This document shows positions 1 to 11,115 of a stretch of DNA of 64,000 nt, piece by piece. Position 1 is the stretch's first letter, and every line of letters starts with the position of its first letter. The notes beneath the pieces are model-generated. The model was not told the origin of the DNA and searched no databases. It worked only from the letters and a program-made list of their open reading frames with translations. The position numbers and the translations under genes are program-made. Source of the stretch: Lingula anatina (taxonomy: Eukaryota; Brachiopoda; Lingulata; Lingulida; Lingulidae); the NCBI RefSeq assembly GCF_001039355.2, contig NW_019775780.1, positions 809,381 through 873,380 of the forward strand, given 5' to 3'.

Positions 1-1509
1 TTCAGTATACTGTTCGATATATGTTATGAAGCTCTTTTCGATGTCATTTACATTTTCATTTAATAACTTGTAAAAATGATTTTGCCATGCTTGTGGGCTG
101 ATATTATTCTTTTTAATAGACTGAGCACTTTTCAGAGACTTCATATAATTCCACATTTCCTTTGTGGTTTTTAAAGCGTGCAATTGCTCGACTTCCTTTG
201 CAGTGTAAGAGTTTTTCTTCATTTCACAAAGTGCCTTAAACTTTCTCTTACATTCCTTATATTTTTTAAAATCATTTTGATTATTTGACTTCCTGAAATC
301 ATTGAGACATTTGAATTTAAGTTGTTTTAATAAATCACATTCTTGATCCCACCACCTAGGTTGATTTCTTTGAACTTTGTTTTCCCTGGCTAAGAAGAGA
401 GTACCTGACCGTTGTAGTAGACCTTCTAACATTTGTTCAGCATTGTTCACATCATTCATATGCAATAAGTAATTGAAATGGCCTAAACTAAAAATATTAT
501 CATTTTGTAAATTATCAAGGAACCTATTTGCTTTTTTGTTGTTCCATTTGTACAGTTTGCGCTTGCATGTGCTTATTGCATTTTCGGGTTCGTTTGAAAC
601 ATCCCTGCACTGGACTTGACATGAGATGGGGAAATGATCTGATATATCTAAGGATAGAACCTCAAATGCATCTACACACATGAAAAGGTCTGTATGTAAC
701 AAAATATAATCAACAACACTGCAGCCATTGTACTTCTGACATGTGAATTCACCTCCAATATCTGGTGCAATGCGGCCATTTAACATGTGCGTATTTTGAC
801 CTATACATAGCTCTATCAAAGATCTTCCAAAATTATTTTCAGTGATGTCCTTTGAAACCCGTGGCATACAAAAATCATCCCTGTCATAAATTCCCTCAAG
901 GTCCAGATGTTGTAAGCTGTCGTCACAATAATCTGGCAAATTACCAGTTCGTGCATTTAGGTCCCCCATTAAGAAAAGTTTTAAGTCCCCATATTTTGTG
1001 AAAATTTCGAGCAGTACATTTTCTAACCTTTGAATACCATTTGTTTCATTTAAAGTGGTATACAGCACTGATCCCTCTGGGGCAATGTATAGACAACCTA
1101 GTAAAATATCTAAATCACTATTGAAAAAGTTCCCATCCAAAATTAGAAAAACCATATCGGTATAGGTATTTATAACATTTTTAACTAACTTAAGCAAGTG
1201 ATTTTTGATAAAAATACACACTCCTCCTTTTCTTGTTAAGACCCTGGGTTTATCAAAAGAAGTGTGCAAAGCTGAGATTGTCCCGAATTCACCATCATGT
1301 TCTGCGAAAGTCTCTGTGAATCCTAAAATGTCTGATTTTAGTAGTAATTTACAGAAACCGGGGTGATTAACTTTCGATTTGAGTCCATTTGCATTATAAC
1401 ATGTGATACATAACTTGGTTATTTCACTGCCTGCAACTACACTTTCGATGCACGGAGCACATGGAGTGATTGTATCCACTTGTCCCTTGCTGTTGTCACA
1501 TACTGTCAT
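1..1509 (-). CDS. LINE ORF2, apurinic-like endonuclease domain (partial)
   Basis: The frame is open from the ATG at 1507-1509 to the window edge (about 503 codons). It encodes the exonuclease-endonuclease-phosphatase fold that nicks target DNA in target-primed reverse transcription. Visible motifs in order: CYNANGLKSK near the N-terminus, TETF (catalytic Glu), GDLNART around base 935-965 (catalytic Asp/Asn), VDYILLH near base 700, and SDHFPI around base 620-640 (catalytic Asp-His). The last visible residues (WQNHFYKLL, about base 64-90) resemble the linker before the reverse transcriptase, which lies beyond the left edge. No stop or frameshift was seen. Start choice: first ATG after the ORF1 stop; the frame continues upstream without interruption to that UAG. 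Confidence 0.88.
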   Translation of the reverse strand, partial: MTVCDNSKGQVDTITPCAPCIESVVAGSEITKLCITCYNANGLKSKVNHPGFCKLLLKSDILGFTETFAEHDGEFGTISALHTSFDKPRVLTRKGGVCIFIKNHLLKLVKNVINTYTDMVFLILDGNFFNSDLDILLGCLYIAPEGSVLYTTLNETNGIQRLENVLLEIFTKYGDLKLFLMGDLNARTGNLPDYCDDSLQHLDLEGIYDRDDFCMPRVSKDITENNFGRSLIELCIGQNTHMLNGRIAPDIGGEFTCQKYNGCSVVDYILLHTDLFMCVDAFEVLSLDISDHFPISCQVQCRDVSNEPENAISTCKRKLYKWNNKKANRFLDNLQNDNIFSLGHFNYLLHMNDVNNAEQMLEGLLQRSGTLFLARENKVQRNQPRWWDQECDLLKQLKFKCLNDFRKSNNQNDFKKYKECKRKFKALCEMKKNSYTAKEVEQLHALKTTKEMWNYMKSLKSAQSIKKNNISPQAWQNHFYKLLNENVNDIEKSFITYIEQYTE

Positions 1510-1527
1510 TGGACCTTGGCCACATCC

Positions 1528-2574
1528 CTAAGGGGCTTCATGGTCTTGCTGCCACTCTTGAAAATGATTTGTCGCTTCTTGATCCATGCCTTGCTGGGAG
1601 CCCCTTATGTTAGGTGTTTCCCTGTTTGGTGGGATCTGTTGCCCTGGTCTGTCAGAGGGATATTGCCGAAAAACCTCTGTATGGTCACAATCTGGGCTCC
1701 TATACAATTCACCATTCACATATAGTCTATCTCTCACCATGCGTGTATAGTTTCCATTTTGCCTCTCCATTATCGGATAGAGTAACCTTCTCCTGCTTTC
1801 GATTTCCGGTGGGTATTGCTCTCGGATGCCAAAGACAGAGCCTCTTAGCTTGTAAGCTTGTGATTTCACCAACTCTTTGTCTGTGTTGTGTATAAATCTT
1901 GCTACTATTGGTCTGTCTTGGCCTCTCTGATGTCTCCCGAATCTGTGAACATTTCCAAATTTTATATTCTTTTCTATACCCAATTCATAATACAGGAATT
2001 GACGTATTTTATCTTCAGTGTCTTCAGACCTTGATTCATTTTTCAGGCCAGTAAATACCAAGTTTGACTGCATAGACCTGCATCGCAAGTCCACAAGATC
2101 TTCATTGAGTTTGGCAAGTTGATTTCTCAGTGTCTCAGTTCTGTTTTTGACTGCCTGAAGTTCACTTTCCATATCCTGGTTTTTAAGTTCACACACATCA
2201 ATTCTTGTTGAGACAAGACCGATTAGTTTATCGTAACTCTCTATTCTTTTCTCAATATAAGTCATATGAGATGTAAGGCTGTCCAGCTTTTGTAGAATGT
2301 GGTCAAGTTTCTTATTTGTGGTTTGAATACAATTTTCCTCATCAGTAGTTGTTGTCAAAGGAGTAGATGTAACAGCCTCGGGCATTGGATTGTTAGACTC
2401 ACTTTTGTTTTCATTTACCTTGTTGGTAGTGCCCTTGTTGAGATGTAAAACATTCCCTGCAGCACTAATTAGGCTACTCATGAAAGAAGATGATTGAGCA
2501 CTGCTGAATGAACTGTCTTCTTCCTTCCTTACATCAGAGTTTGGAGACTTCTTTCTTTTCTTACTTTTGCCCAT
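1528..2574 (-). CDS. LINE ORF1 protein (coiled-coil plus RRM-like, L1 ORF1p type)
   Basis: A 348-residue intact ORF. The N-terminus is basic (KSKKRKK) and then Ser-rich. Residues about 85-165 show a heptad-like coiled coil. Residues about 165-290 resemble the RRM plus C-terminal region of L1-type ORF1 proteins, with signposts NLVFTGL, KFGNVHRFGR and PIVARF. In L1-type elements this protein forms trimers, binds the element RNA and acts as a chaperone. The stop codon is TAG at 1528-1530 and lies in the same frame as ORF2, 18 bases before the ORF2 ATG. No CCHC knuckle was seen. Family assignment rests on architecture and these motifs. Confidence 0.8.
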   Translation of the reverse strand: MGKSKKRKKSPNSDVRKEEDSSFSSAQSSSFMSSLISAAGNVLHLNKGTTNKVNENKSESNNPMPEAVTSTPLTTTTDEENCIQTTNKKLDHILQKLDSLTSHMTYIEKRIESYDKLIGLVSTRIDVCELKNQDMESELQAVKNRTETLRNQLAKLNEDLVDLRCRSMQSNLVFTGLKNESRSEDTEDKIRQFLYYELGIEKNIKFGNVHRFGRHQRGQDRPIVARFIHNTDKELVKSQAYKLRGSVFGIREQYPPEIESRRRLLYPIMERQNGNYTRMVRDRLYVNGELYRSPDCDHTEVFRQYPSDRPGQQIPPNRETPNIRGSQQGMDQEATNHFQEWQQDHEAP

Positions 2575-2979
2575 TTTAGATGTAATTAAAGACTGTTTCT
2601 AGGTCCCCTTGATTCCTGGTATAATGTTTGAGATACCAGCCAAGTATGAGTGCCAGTTTCAAAGGAAATTATAGGCTAAAACAGCAAAAACCTGGAGACC
2701 ATTTTATAGCAGCTGCCAACTCTGACCTTGACCTGACCTTCAAACCATATACTCTGTACTTTATTCATTTTTTATATGGAATTAAAAACAAAACATCACT
2801 CCCTTTTTTTAATATACCATACATTACCCAATGCTTTTTTCAAAGAGTACCAGTACGATTTAATTGCAAATTGATGTGTCTGCAGGAAGTACACGGACAG
2901 ATACAGCTGGTCACAATGTGTAGAGTTTGTAAATATAACAAATTTAGAAAAGAAGAAATTCAGCAAATGCTTTCTTTAC

Positions 2980-5900
2980 CTGGCTGTCATTGTTTGACAG
3001 GCGATACACAACTGCCTTCTGGGCTTTGATTTGTGGACTAACAAAGGATAGGCTTTAGCATCTTGTGGATCATCTGCACCATGGAGTCTAGAGGGAAATG
3101 TTAATGTTATTAACTATACAGGATGTATTAACTCAGCAAAGTAAAAATCCTTAACAACATTTGTATAAATTGTCTCTCTAATCTCTAATAACACTTTTTT
3201 CTATAACATATAACTTATGGGTAGTCATTCTGTTACTTTGCTCTAACACACCCTGGAACAGATAATGAGCACACCAAAAATAAAACATGCTGAAAAGTTC
3301 ATAAATGTTTTGACACTAATACCCAAATATCAACTATAAATACGTCATCACTTCTTATGACATTAGAATCATTTATACTTCAGTCAATTTTGCAAAACAC
3401 AAAGACAATTGTTTGCATGTATATATATAAAGTAAGTAAACAGATATACAAGTAAGTAAATAAATAACAAACTAATTAATTCACTTAGGAATCAAAATGA
3501 CAAAATTATTTAACAGCATCACTATGTAAGGGCGTTCTTTTCAAGTTCAAGGAGTCACTGACCTGAGATCAGAGAAGACAACAAGGTGCTCACATTCCCC
3601 CTGATGGAGGTAAACATAGGGCTGACCCAGTCGGAGTTTCAGGTCCACAAATCTGGTAGTTTCCATTTTGGCACTTGTGTAGGGTCCCAGTCCTCTTTCC
3701 TTTTCCTTGGCCCAGTCAATAATGACCCTTATCAATCAAGAATGTTAGACTTATGTTTAAAGAAAACAAATAGTTGAAAAGCACTTTCAATTACAACAGA
3801 TCAATTTCAACTAAAAAAAATCATAATAATATGTGAGTTTTTGAGGAACTTTTACGTCTTTAAATATCTTGAGAAATGCTACAACATATTTTCTGAAAAA
3901 TAATTCTCACAGTGCTTACTTGCTATAATCTCTGCAATCATCATAACGCATGTCATTATAGAAAGTGCCTTCAATGAAAAAGAACCCTGATTTGAATAAG
4001 TCCTAAAAAGATAAATAACTAATGATAACATTCATAACAACAACAACAACAACAACAACAATACAAGATCTGGCAACACATATCACCTAGAATGTATTTC
4101 CATGGATGTTCAATTATAATGTTCTTTTCAAGTTTCAAGAACATCATAATGTTCAAAACTGGCCAGAAAATTACCTCTAAAGTAATATAACACACCTAAA
4201 CTTTTTTTATCTGGATTTATCTAAATGTATGAAGATATATCTAGATCCAACTGGAATCAACAGATGAGGATTAGGAATGACCAAACAAACAAAAAGTTAA
4301 GCTGGAATGGGGACATAACTGTAGTACAAAAGTAATATGTGCATCTGTACTGTACATCCCAGTACAATTAGTCTGACAAAGAATTTTAAATGATGGTGAA
4401 CTGTGTATTTTTCTACAGTTTTCAAGCAAATCAATGTAAAATCATGAAGATTATTCCAGAGCTTTATTTCACCTTTGCCCTGTTGTCCTGAGGCATGTCT
4501 GGATCTTCACTGAACTCTCCAGGCACAGAGAAATCTGCCACACAACTGTATTTGTCACGGAGATCTGTTAGTGTATTACTACCTATGACTTGGAACTCCT
4601 GATCAAGGAAGGTCTGTGGAAGATAAAAAGAAGCATTATAGTGCTAGTTTTTCTATTGCAAAAAATACTCCAAGCACTTTTTTTACTCCTGGTGTGTTTA
4701 TCACACATGAATGAATAAAGAGAGCCAAGTGGACCACAGTACATGTTAAATGTGAAATATATATTGTAATGGTGGCACAAATACTAGTAATAGCAACTAC
4801 ACATACCACATATTTCAAATAAACCACATTTTACAAATTTACTAACCACATTCAATTTAAAGTTTCTTTTCCCCTACTAACCTGTTTCTTCTTACTATAT
4901 AATGGTCTGAATATTTTAACATTCAGTAGTACCTCTGGTATTTTTATTGGGCATTCAATACTGCCTTCACTCTGACATGGGGGCTGTAAAACAAGAAGAA
5001 AAATATGACAGGGACTCTTTTTGAAGTGACCTATATGTTTATCGCTAATGTAGCAAATTACAATTATGCTTATATTCCTTTATTAGCATGAGAGGGAGAA
5101 GCTACATTTTGAAAGCTCCTTAACTTTGCCTTATCATTATTTGCTCATTTAAACTAAATTTCAATGTTACATAATAAATCTTTCATATTCTTCATATCCA
5201 CAACATCATATACTATAATCACTATTACCGCTAATGTTTGTACATATTTATATCTCATCTTTCTGGACACTTTTGTTCTAAATATATTATCATTCTCTCT
5301 TTTTTGTACACTTTCTTCCTGGCATCTGAAATAAAGGTATAGATGTATTAATTCAAAGAACTAAGTGGAATTAACTAACCAGTCCAATATTATTTGAAAA
5401 GGTTTCTTATTATAGTGCCAACAAAGATGACATCAAAGAAAATACCAAATCCCATTGCTGCAGCCAGTTTATTGAGAGAAAAAGTGTAAAATACCATTAA
5501 AGACTACAGTCTTTCAAGTTTGTTATTGCCAACTTTAGCATTAAATCTACCTAGATATGAGAAGACAATAAAATACACAGACATGAACACACCTCACTGT
5601 CAAAAGGTTAACTTCTGGAAAAGCTGTCAGATTCCCTTCTTCTGGCTCTGATCCACAAAGCAATGTGTCAGTACTGCAAATAAAAAAGTCAATGTACTGT
5701 AATTTGCAGTTCACTTTGAGTCTGCAGTTGTATGGGAAACAGAAATAAAGAGTGCAAATTCTTATGACATAGCATTAAATCATATGGGGGTTTTGTGGGA
5801 TTTGTAGAAGAGTGGGATAAGAAATAATGGCACACTAGCAAGTGGTAAACTAATAAAAACTGATAGAATTTATCCAAGGATATCTAAAAGGACTCTTCTT

Positions 5901-6720
5901 GGAAAACCACAGAATGAGTGTCAAGAACAAAAGCTTTGGGCTTGTAGACAAACTGATACTATTTCTTTCTGGAATCTCACAGAGAGAATTAAGGACAAGT
6001 TGATAATGAACCATCATTACAGCACCTTAAGGGACTTCAACAGAATGACATTTGATGCCAATTCTTTGCTTTCAGGATACAGCATACCTGACGCTGCATA
6101 GCTTTTTCTTCAACCAGAGGTATGCAAAGACTGGTACATAATGTATCTAGTGGAACAGTCTGCCAAAAGGCAGAGGAGTCATTTTTGGCAGTTTGCATGT
6201 CCTCTGGCAGAAAGCTAAAACAAATGTAGCTTATCTATTTTTAATGTGAACACGTAGGTGATATCAGAATGAAGACATAGCACTAGTGCTACCAGAACAC
6301 CAGAAACTCTCCGTCAGCAATTGCACTAAATCTCAATTGTGGCAGAATTACATTCAAACGCAAATGTTAGAAGAAAAAGGAATGAAGAAAATGTACAGTG
6401 TGTGTGTGTGCATGCGGGGGAGGGGGGGGGGAGGGGAGGGGCAAACTTCTCATTGTTTAGAGGCCCGGGCTAAAGAAAACAAGACTTCACCTCTCTATTT
6501 AGAACTATGGTTAGACTGAGCTAAAGACGGACCTACAAACTGAAGCCAACTCTTCAACCATTTCCCGAGAAATAGACATATCATTGGCTATTTTTGCTTC
6601 TTGGTCATCATCTTCGTGTTTCTGCAGTTGTGAATTACCTACAAGACCCGCCCATCCTTCAAGAAACTGCCGTACGTCTAACACATCATTAGCAGTGCCT
6701 TCCCGCGTGGGCGCAGCCAT
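2980..6720 (-). CDS. SNAPC3: snRNA-activating protein complex subunit 3 (SNAPC3/SNAP50), last exon not found
   Basis: SNAPC3 is the DNA-binding core of SNAPc, which recognises the proximal sequence element of snRNA promoters for Pol II and III. Coding exons on the minus strand: 6533-6720 (start MAAPTREG), 6088-6214, about 5610-5673, 4882-4983, 4473-4613, 3920-4002, 3563-3727, 2980-3087. Diagnostic stretches are KSGFFFIEGTFYND (exon 3920-4002) and LGQPYVYLHQGECEH (exon 3563-3727), typical of the zf-SNAP50_C domain, followed by a CxxC knuckle (CIACQ) in the last exon. Phases agree throughout except between 6088 and 5673, where a small exon may be missed. The model stops after QTMTAR: the remaining zinc-binding Cys residues expected in the family are not in the window, and the LINE begins just downstream. 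A cryptic acceptor near 2879 would end the protein quickly. The divergent neighbour starts 0.8 kb away. Confidence 0.9.
4034..4062. repeat. (AAC)n microsatellite in a SNAPC3 intron
   Basis: About nine uninterrupted AAC units between two SNAPC3 exons. Intronic; no function inferred. Confidence 0.9.
6413..6442 (+). other. G-run tract, G-quadruplex candidate, in SNAPC3 intron 1
   Basis: Four or more runs of 4-10 G separated by single A bases, preceded by a short TG repeat. It lies just downstream of the SNAPC3 first coding exon and is C-rich on the transcribed (minus) sense. The sequence pattern meets the usual G4 definition; folding in vivo is not shown. Confidence 0.6.
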
Positions 6721-7035
6721 GTTTGTTGTGAGGTCAAAGTTGGAGCGGTTTATTATTAGATAAATTACGACTAGACTACGTTGTGTTCGTATTGTGATAA
6801 CTGGTCCACACATTTTCTTCGTGCTGCTAGAGATATAAGAACCTTTACAGGTATTTAAGATATAGATCTAATTGGTTGGTATGTCATATGCACTGAATGG
6901 ATTTCATATCCAGTAACATAAAAAATCCTGCAAAGCACTTTAAGGCGAGTCCATCTTACAATGACCTTGGCCTAGGCAAACACGGGGAAGAGGGTTGGGA
7001 TGAAAAAAAGCACATCATCTGCTCCATTTTAGCGG

Positions 7036-7148
7036 TATATAAGCCTCTCGATCTTTGTGTGATTTTGACGTTGTCAAGGTTCCACGGTTTTGCTGTTGAA
7101 GTCAACCAGTGCACGCAATTTTATCTTACCTAGTCCAAAGAAAGGACG
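7036..7148 (+). promoter_or_regulatory. TATA-like box and 5' UTR exon of the DUF1761 gene
   Basis: TATATAAG at 7036-7043 lies in the spacer between the divergent genes SNAPC3 (-, ATG 6720) and DUF1761 (+, ATG 7493). A good donor (GGACG then GTGAGC at about 7149) and an acceptor at 7460-7461 (TTTTTAG) imply a noncoding first exon ending at 7148, spliced to the exon holding the ATG. The transcription start would be about 25-30 bp after the TATA-like box. This is inferred from motifs only. Confidence 0.4.
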
Positions 7149-7492
7149 GTGAGCAAGATGAGTGCAGATCGAGAGCGTTACTTTTTGACTTACTGTACCT
7201 GTACACCTGTAGATCTACAGCCCTAGATGTACTACCCTGTATTCACGTGTTAATATTTTAGCAGCTCATACAATATTATGAATGTTGTCATTTTATGATA
7301 CTTGTGTTATTTCATCACTAATTTTAATTACTTATTTACTGAGGCCAGAATTATTTGACATCTGCAAGAGCAGCTTTGTTTTAATATTGAAATGTTATGG
7401 TTGGTTTGATACCTTCAGGAGCAAGAGACATGCATTTTGAAATACGGTACTTTATTTTTAGGACAGTTGCTTAAGACTTTGGAGACATCCAG

Positions 7493-8904
7493 ATGATAGC
7501 CATTCTTCCTGTTCTGATTTCCTTTGTCCTGTCACAGTTACTGGGTGTACTATGGTAACCATGCATATATACATTTATATGTAGTAATTGGATTTCATAC
7601 CTAGGAATCATTTTTGTCTGAAAAATTCAAAATTGTTATATGTGGAATCATACTTCTATGGTGGAATTTAGCTCATGATATCTGTTAGGAAGTAGTGCTG
7701 GAAAAAAGCTGTTGATTATGTTAAATCTGGGTGATTTTTTAAGGTCCATTTGACATATACACTTTACTAGTATATTTGCCCTCAAATGTTCATCCTTTGT
7801 TGAATGAATTTTTAGCAAATGAAAAGTAGTTAATTTTTGCAAAGGATGGAGTAATACCAGTATAACCACAGAATAAATGCTGCTGCAGGTGATGCACAAG
7901 AAAAATAGTTCATAAGAAATAGCATCATGTAATGTTGAAATATTTATTCACAATAATATCTTGATGCACAAATAAACTATAGTGGTAATTTTACTTAAAT
8001 TACAGGTATTCCCAGTGGCTGTTTGGCAGAGTTTGGGCAAGGCATGCATTCCCTGGCAAATCATATGAAGACATTGGCAAGAATGCATCCAGCAGGACTT
8101 ATATCATAGCAGCAATAGCACATGCTGTGATTGCCATAGTGATGTGCTATATACTTGGGTAAGAGCCCTATATTAAGATGTTTGCAGTTTAGGAGCTTAT
8201 AGGCCAAATTTATATTGGTCTTCAGATGTGTTCAGAATTGGTCCAGCTTAAATTAGAAAAAGTCTTGCTCTTTGCAGTCTAGGAACCTATAGACCAAATG
8301 TATATTGGTCTTAAGATGAGTTCAGAGTTGGCTAAAGAAATAGTCTCACATCACAAGACAACTTGATAAATTCTTGCCATGAATTTAAGTTGGACATGTT
8401 CTGAACTCTCAGTATTTAATGCAAGCTAGAAAACGCTCTCCTTTTCTTGTTACCCATACCTTTTAAAGAAACAAGCAAAGATAATAGATTTTTTTTTAAA
8501 TCTGCACAAGTCCAATAAGGACTGGAGTTGTCATTCAGATAGAGCAACTAATTAATCAATTTATTCAAATTTTAATGTTTAATGCAACCAAAGTTGCAAA
8601 TCAAAGTATGAAAATAAAATGTTTATCAAACATTGAACTTGAAGTTTACATGATTATTAGAAGTGTCGCTTCTTTTTTTTTAATTAGGGAGGTAATGGCC
8701 GTATCAACATTAGGTGGTGCAATGAAGATCTCTGCTCTCATTTCTACACTAATATGTGCAGTGCAAATACCACAGTATTTATTTCAAGAACTCTCTTTCA
8801 CATTGTTTTTTATAAATGTGGGCTACTGTGCAGTAACAATATTTTCCATGGGACTAATGCTTAGCATATTGAGTATTCACATTTTGCCTGACTGGCTTCT
8901 GTAG
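7493..8904 (+). CDS. DUF1761-type small four-helix membrane protein
   Basis: Three coding exons, 7493-7554, 8006-8158 and 8688-8904, join with consistent phase (2, 2) to give 143 residues. The N-terminal helix ends in LGVLWYSQWLFGRVWAR, matching the family pattern (small-x-LWYSPxxFGxxW) of DUF1761 proteins. Further hydrophobic segments lie at about 50-70, 82-104 and 112-135. The third exon carries FINVGYCAVTIFSMG, which corresponds to the conserved NAGY segment before the last helix. Biochemical function is unknown; it is predicted to be an integral membrane protein. Start choice: first ATG in the exon after the predicted 5' UTR splice. A second exon about 1.4 kb downstream (10323-10500) could replace the third exon. 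Confidence 0.78.
8182..8334 (+). repeat. Imperfect tandem duplication (about 89 bp unit) in DUF1761 intron 2
   Basis: Unit 1 from about 8182 and unit 2 from about 8271 share the pattern TTTGCAGT-TAGGA-CTATAG-CCAAAT-TATATTGGTCTT-AGATG-GTTCAGA with scattered substitutions. Two diverged copies in an intron; no coding potential seen. Confidence 0.75.
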
Positions 8905-10322
8905 TGCTTAGTGTTTTTTTTTTTCATATTCACGTTTTTGCAGTAGATTACTCGATGAAATAAGAACAGTAAATTTTTAAAACATTATTTATTGCTATGA
9001 TGCTGTAATTAAGTTTTTGCATATCATGTTTTTTTTTTTTTTTTTGGTTTGTTCCATATAATAGTTTGTCTGTCCATATGTCTGTTTGTTTAAGGAATAT
9101 CTCATAAGGTTGTATTAAACATTAATGGATATATTTTTATGTACTTCAAAATGCTCTCAAAATACTTCCAGTTGAATTTAAATGTAAATTCAGTGTTATA
9201 AGTACTGTTATTTTTCTGTTGATCACCTTGGCCAGGAGATCTTAAGAACAAGTACTGACAATTCCAGAAATTGTCATGCATAATATTTCTAGACTTCCAG
9301 ACTGTAAGGTTCAAATGTAATTGTCTAGCTGGAAATCACTCGTGTTGGGCAAACAGTTTGTTTTAAAAGGGGAATCATGTCTTTGCTTTTGGTTGTATGT
9401 TTACCTCATTTAAGAGTTAATATTTTTATCATAATTGTATATTTTGAAAAGTATGGGGTTAATTATGAAATAATTTTTGATGTTGTTAGCAAATGAGTAA
9501 ACAAATCATGTTGACTTGATCTTTTCAAGTTAAAATGCTGCTGTAGCTTAGTGCATAGAATAGCTTTTACACCTAAATATTCTGTTCACCTTACAGGAGA
9601 AACTTTTGGCAGATACAGTTGACTACTATTGTGATATGGAATTTGACCACTGTATATTTTAGATACATACTTTTCTTTGAATTCCTAATATTCCAGAGCA
9701 TATTAAAGTTGTACAATGCTAGTCTATCACAAAATCCATAATGATTTGAACATGTATGAAAAGCAGTTGTATTTTATTAAACAAACTTGATATGATTTGA
9801 TTGAAAAAGAGAGATTTACACATATTTTCTTCATATTGAAGAAAGTGGTCAGAAAGGTGATAAATTTGCCCTTTTGTAAATTTTTATTGAAGGAGTGGTT
9901 GAAGACAAGGAAGTGAAATTCTAATGTCTAACTGCTCTGTGAACATATCAAGTGAATATTAAAACATATTAAGAAAATTTGTGTTGAGTCATGATCTGTT
10001 CTAATTTTAGATGCTGGGCTATGGATAGATGCAATATCAACTCACTCAAATGAAAAGAAAGATAACATTGCAGAGTACTTGACTTTATAGCACAGTAGAC
10101 CACATAACTGTTTACAGGCTAAAAATAGTACAGCTTTAGTGGCTTAGAGAATTTTGCAAAGAATGGCCAACAGTCTAGTGCTTTTCTATTGGAACTATGT
10201 CATCCCCCGTTAGTTTCTAAACCTCGAGTTAAAAATCAAGAGTACCTCTGATGACTGAAACATAGTTAAAAATTCAATTTAATAACATTCATTTTTATGA
10301 ATTCTTCTTTCTTTAATGGCAG
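8905..10322. other. 3' UTR/intron between the two alternative DUF1761 terminal exons
   Basis: AT-rich, with T-runs near 8911 and 9030, scattered ATTAAA-like signals and no convincing ORF. It is 3' UTR for the proximal isoform and intron for the distal one. Confidence 0.5.
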
Positions 10323-10500
10323 CCATATGCAAGCCCCCTTGTTAAGCAAGTTCCTTTGCCTTGCCCTCCTGACAGCAGCACTCCCAGTCCCTCACCACAT
10401 CTTCCTTGGGCATTCCCTGGAACGCTGGGCAGTTGATGCTGGGTATGATGTGGCTGTGATCACGATGGCAACATGCGTTTTTACTTTTTTTGGCATCTAG
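10323..10500 (+). CDS. Alternative terminal exon of the DUF1761 gene
   Basis: An acceptor (TTTAATGGCAG) precedes an open frame of 59 codons ending in TAG at 10498-10500. Entering in the same phase as the 8688 exon, it reads HMQAPLLSKFLCLALL, then a Pro-containing hydrophobic stretch and VDAGYDVAVITMAT. It aligns without gaps to exon 8688-8904 at the positions of its P..(L/I)F and (N/D)xGYxxAV signature. It therefore supplies the same two C-terminal helices with different sequence, giving a 130-residue isoform. AATAAA at about 10757 could serve this end. It could instead be a leftover of a tandem paralogue. No transcript evidence is available here. Confidence 0.6.
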
Positions 10501-11115
10501 ATGCCCAACATTTCAAGACCATTTATGTCAAGAAGGGTTCTTTTTTTTTTAAATAATTTTTATAATTTTTCATACCAAAATATACTTAACTGCATGGTGT
10601 TCTTTAGCAATGCTGTATTTCAGTCTCTATAAATGTAGACAACTGATTCAACTGTTTTCTCGAACTGTAAGACCAATTTAGCTGTGCAGAGTATATCTAT
10701 GTGTCACATTCCAATTGTTTGTGTTGTAATTAAATGGATTCACTTAAACATAATCTAATAAACTATGTATTCATATTTCTTAAACCACACACACACACAC
10801 AAAAATACTAATCTCAATCGGTTGATATGAGAAAGTTAAATATCATTTAATGTGTATCCAATTTATTTTAAAAAGAATAAAAGTACAGAAATATAACCAC
10901 TTATATTTGTTATATAAACATACTGTCATGCTGTTTCTATTTATAATTTCTTCATTTTGACGTGATTGTTTGTTTTTTCAAGTATGGCAGTCACTGCATG
11001 GCTGACACCAAGCTTATAGACTTGACATTACTGCCATGAAATACTATGTGCTAGAGCATGTAAATTGCAATGGAATTCATGCTTCCATTAAATGCCAGTG
11101 TAAGGCTATCCTTCC

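Larger units (their letters stand above)
1..2600 (-). mobile_element. LINE (non-LTR retrotransposon), 5' part, cut by the window edge
   Basis: A minus-strand non-LTR retrotransposon has ORF1 at 1528-2574 and ORF2 from 1509 down to base 1, still open. The order (coiled-coil/RRM-like ORF1, then an AP-endonuclease leading toward a reverse transcriptase) fits L1- or CR1/L2-like animal LINEs; the clade cannot be fixed without the RT domain. Both visible ORFs are intact, suggesting a young copy. The 5' boundary is not clear: an AT-rich stretch of about 300 bp separates ORF1 from the nearest SNAPC3 exon (2980). The element has the same orientation as SNAPC3 and lies at or inside its 3' end. Confidence 0.85.

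Noticed and set aside
2723-2740. TGACCTTGACCTGACCTT, resembling nuclear-receptor half-sites in series
   Set aside because: The motif is short and GACCTT-type runs are common simple repeats; there is no promoter context.
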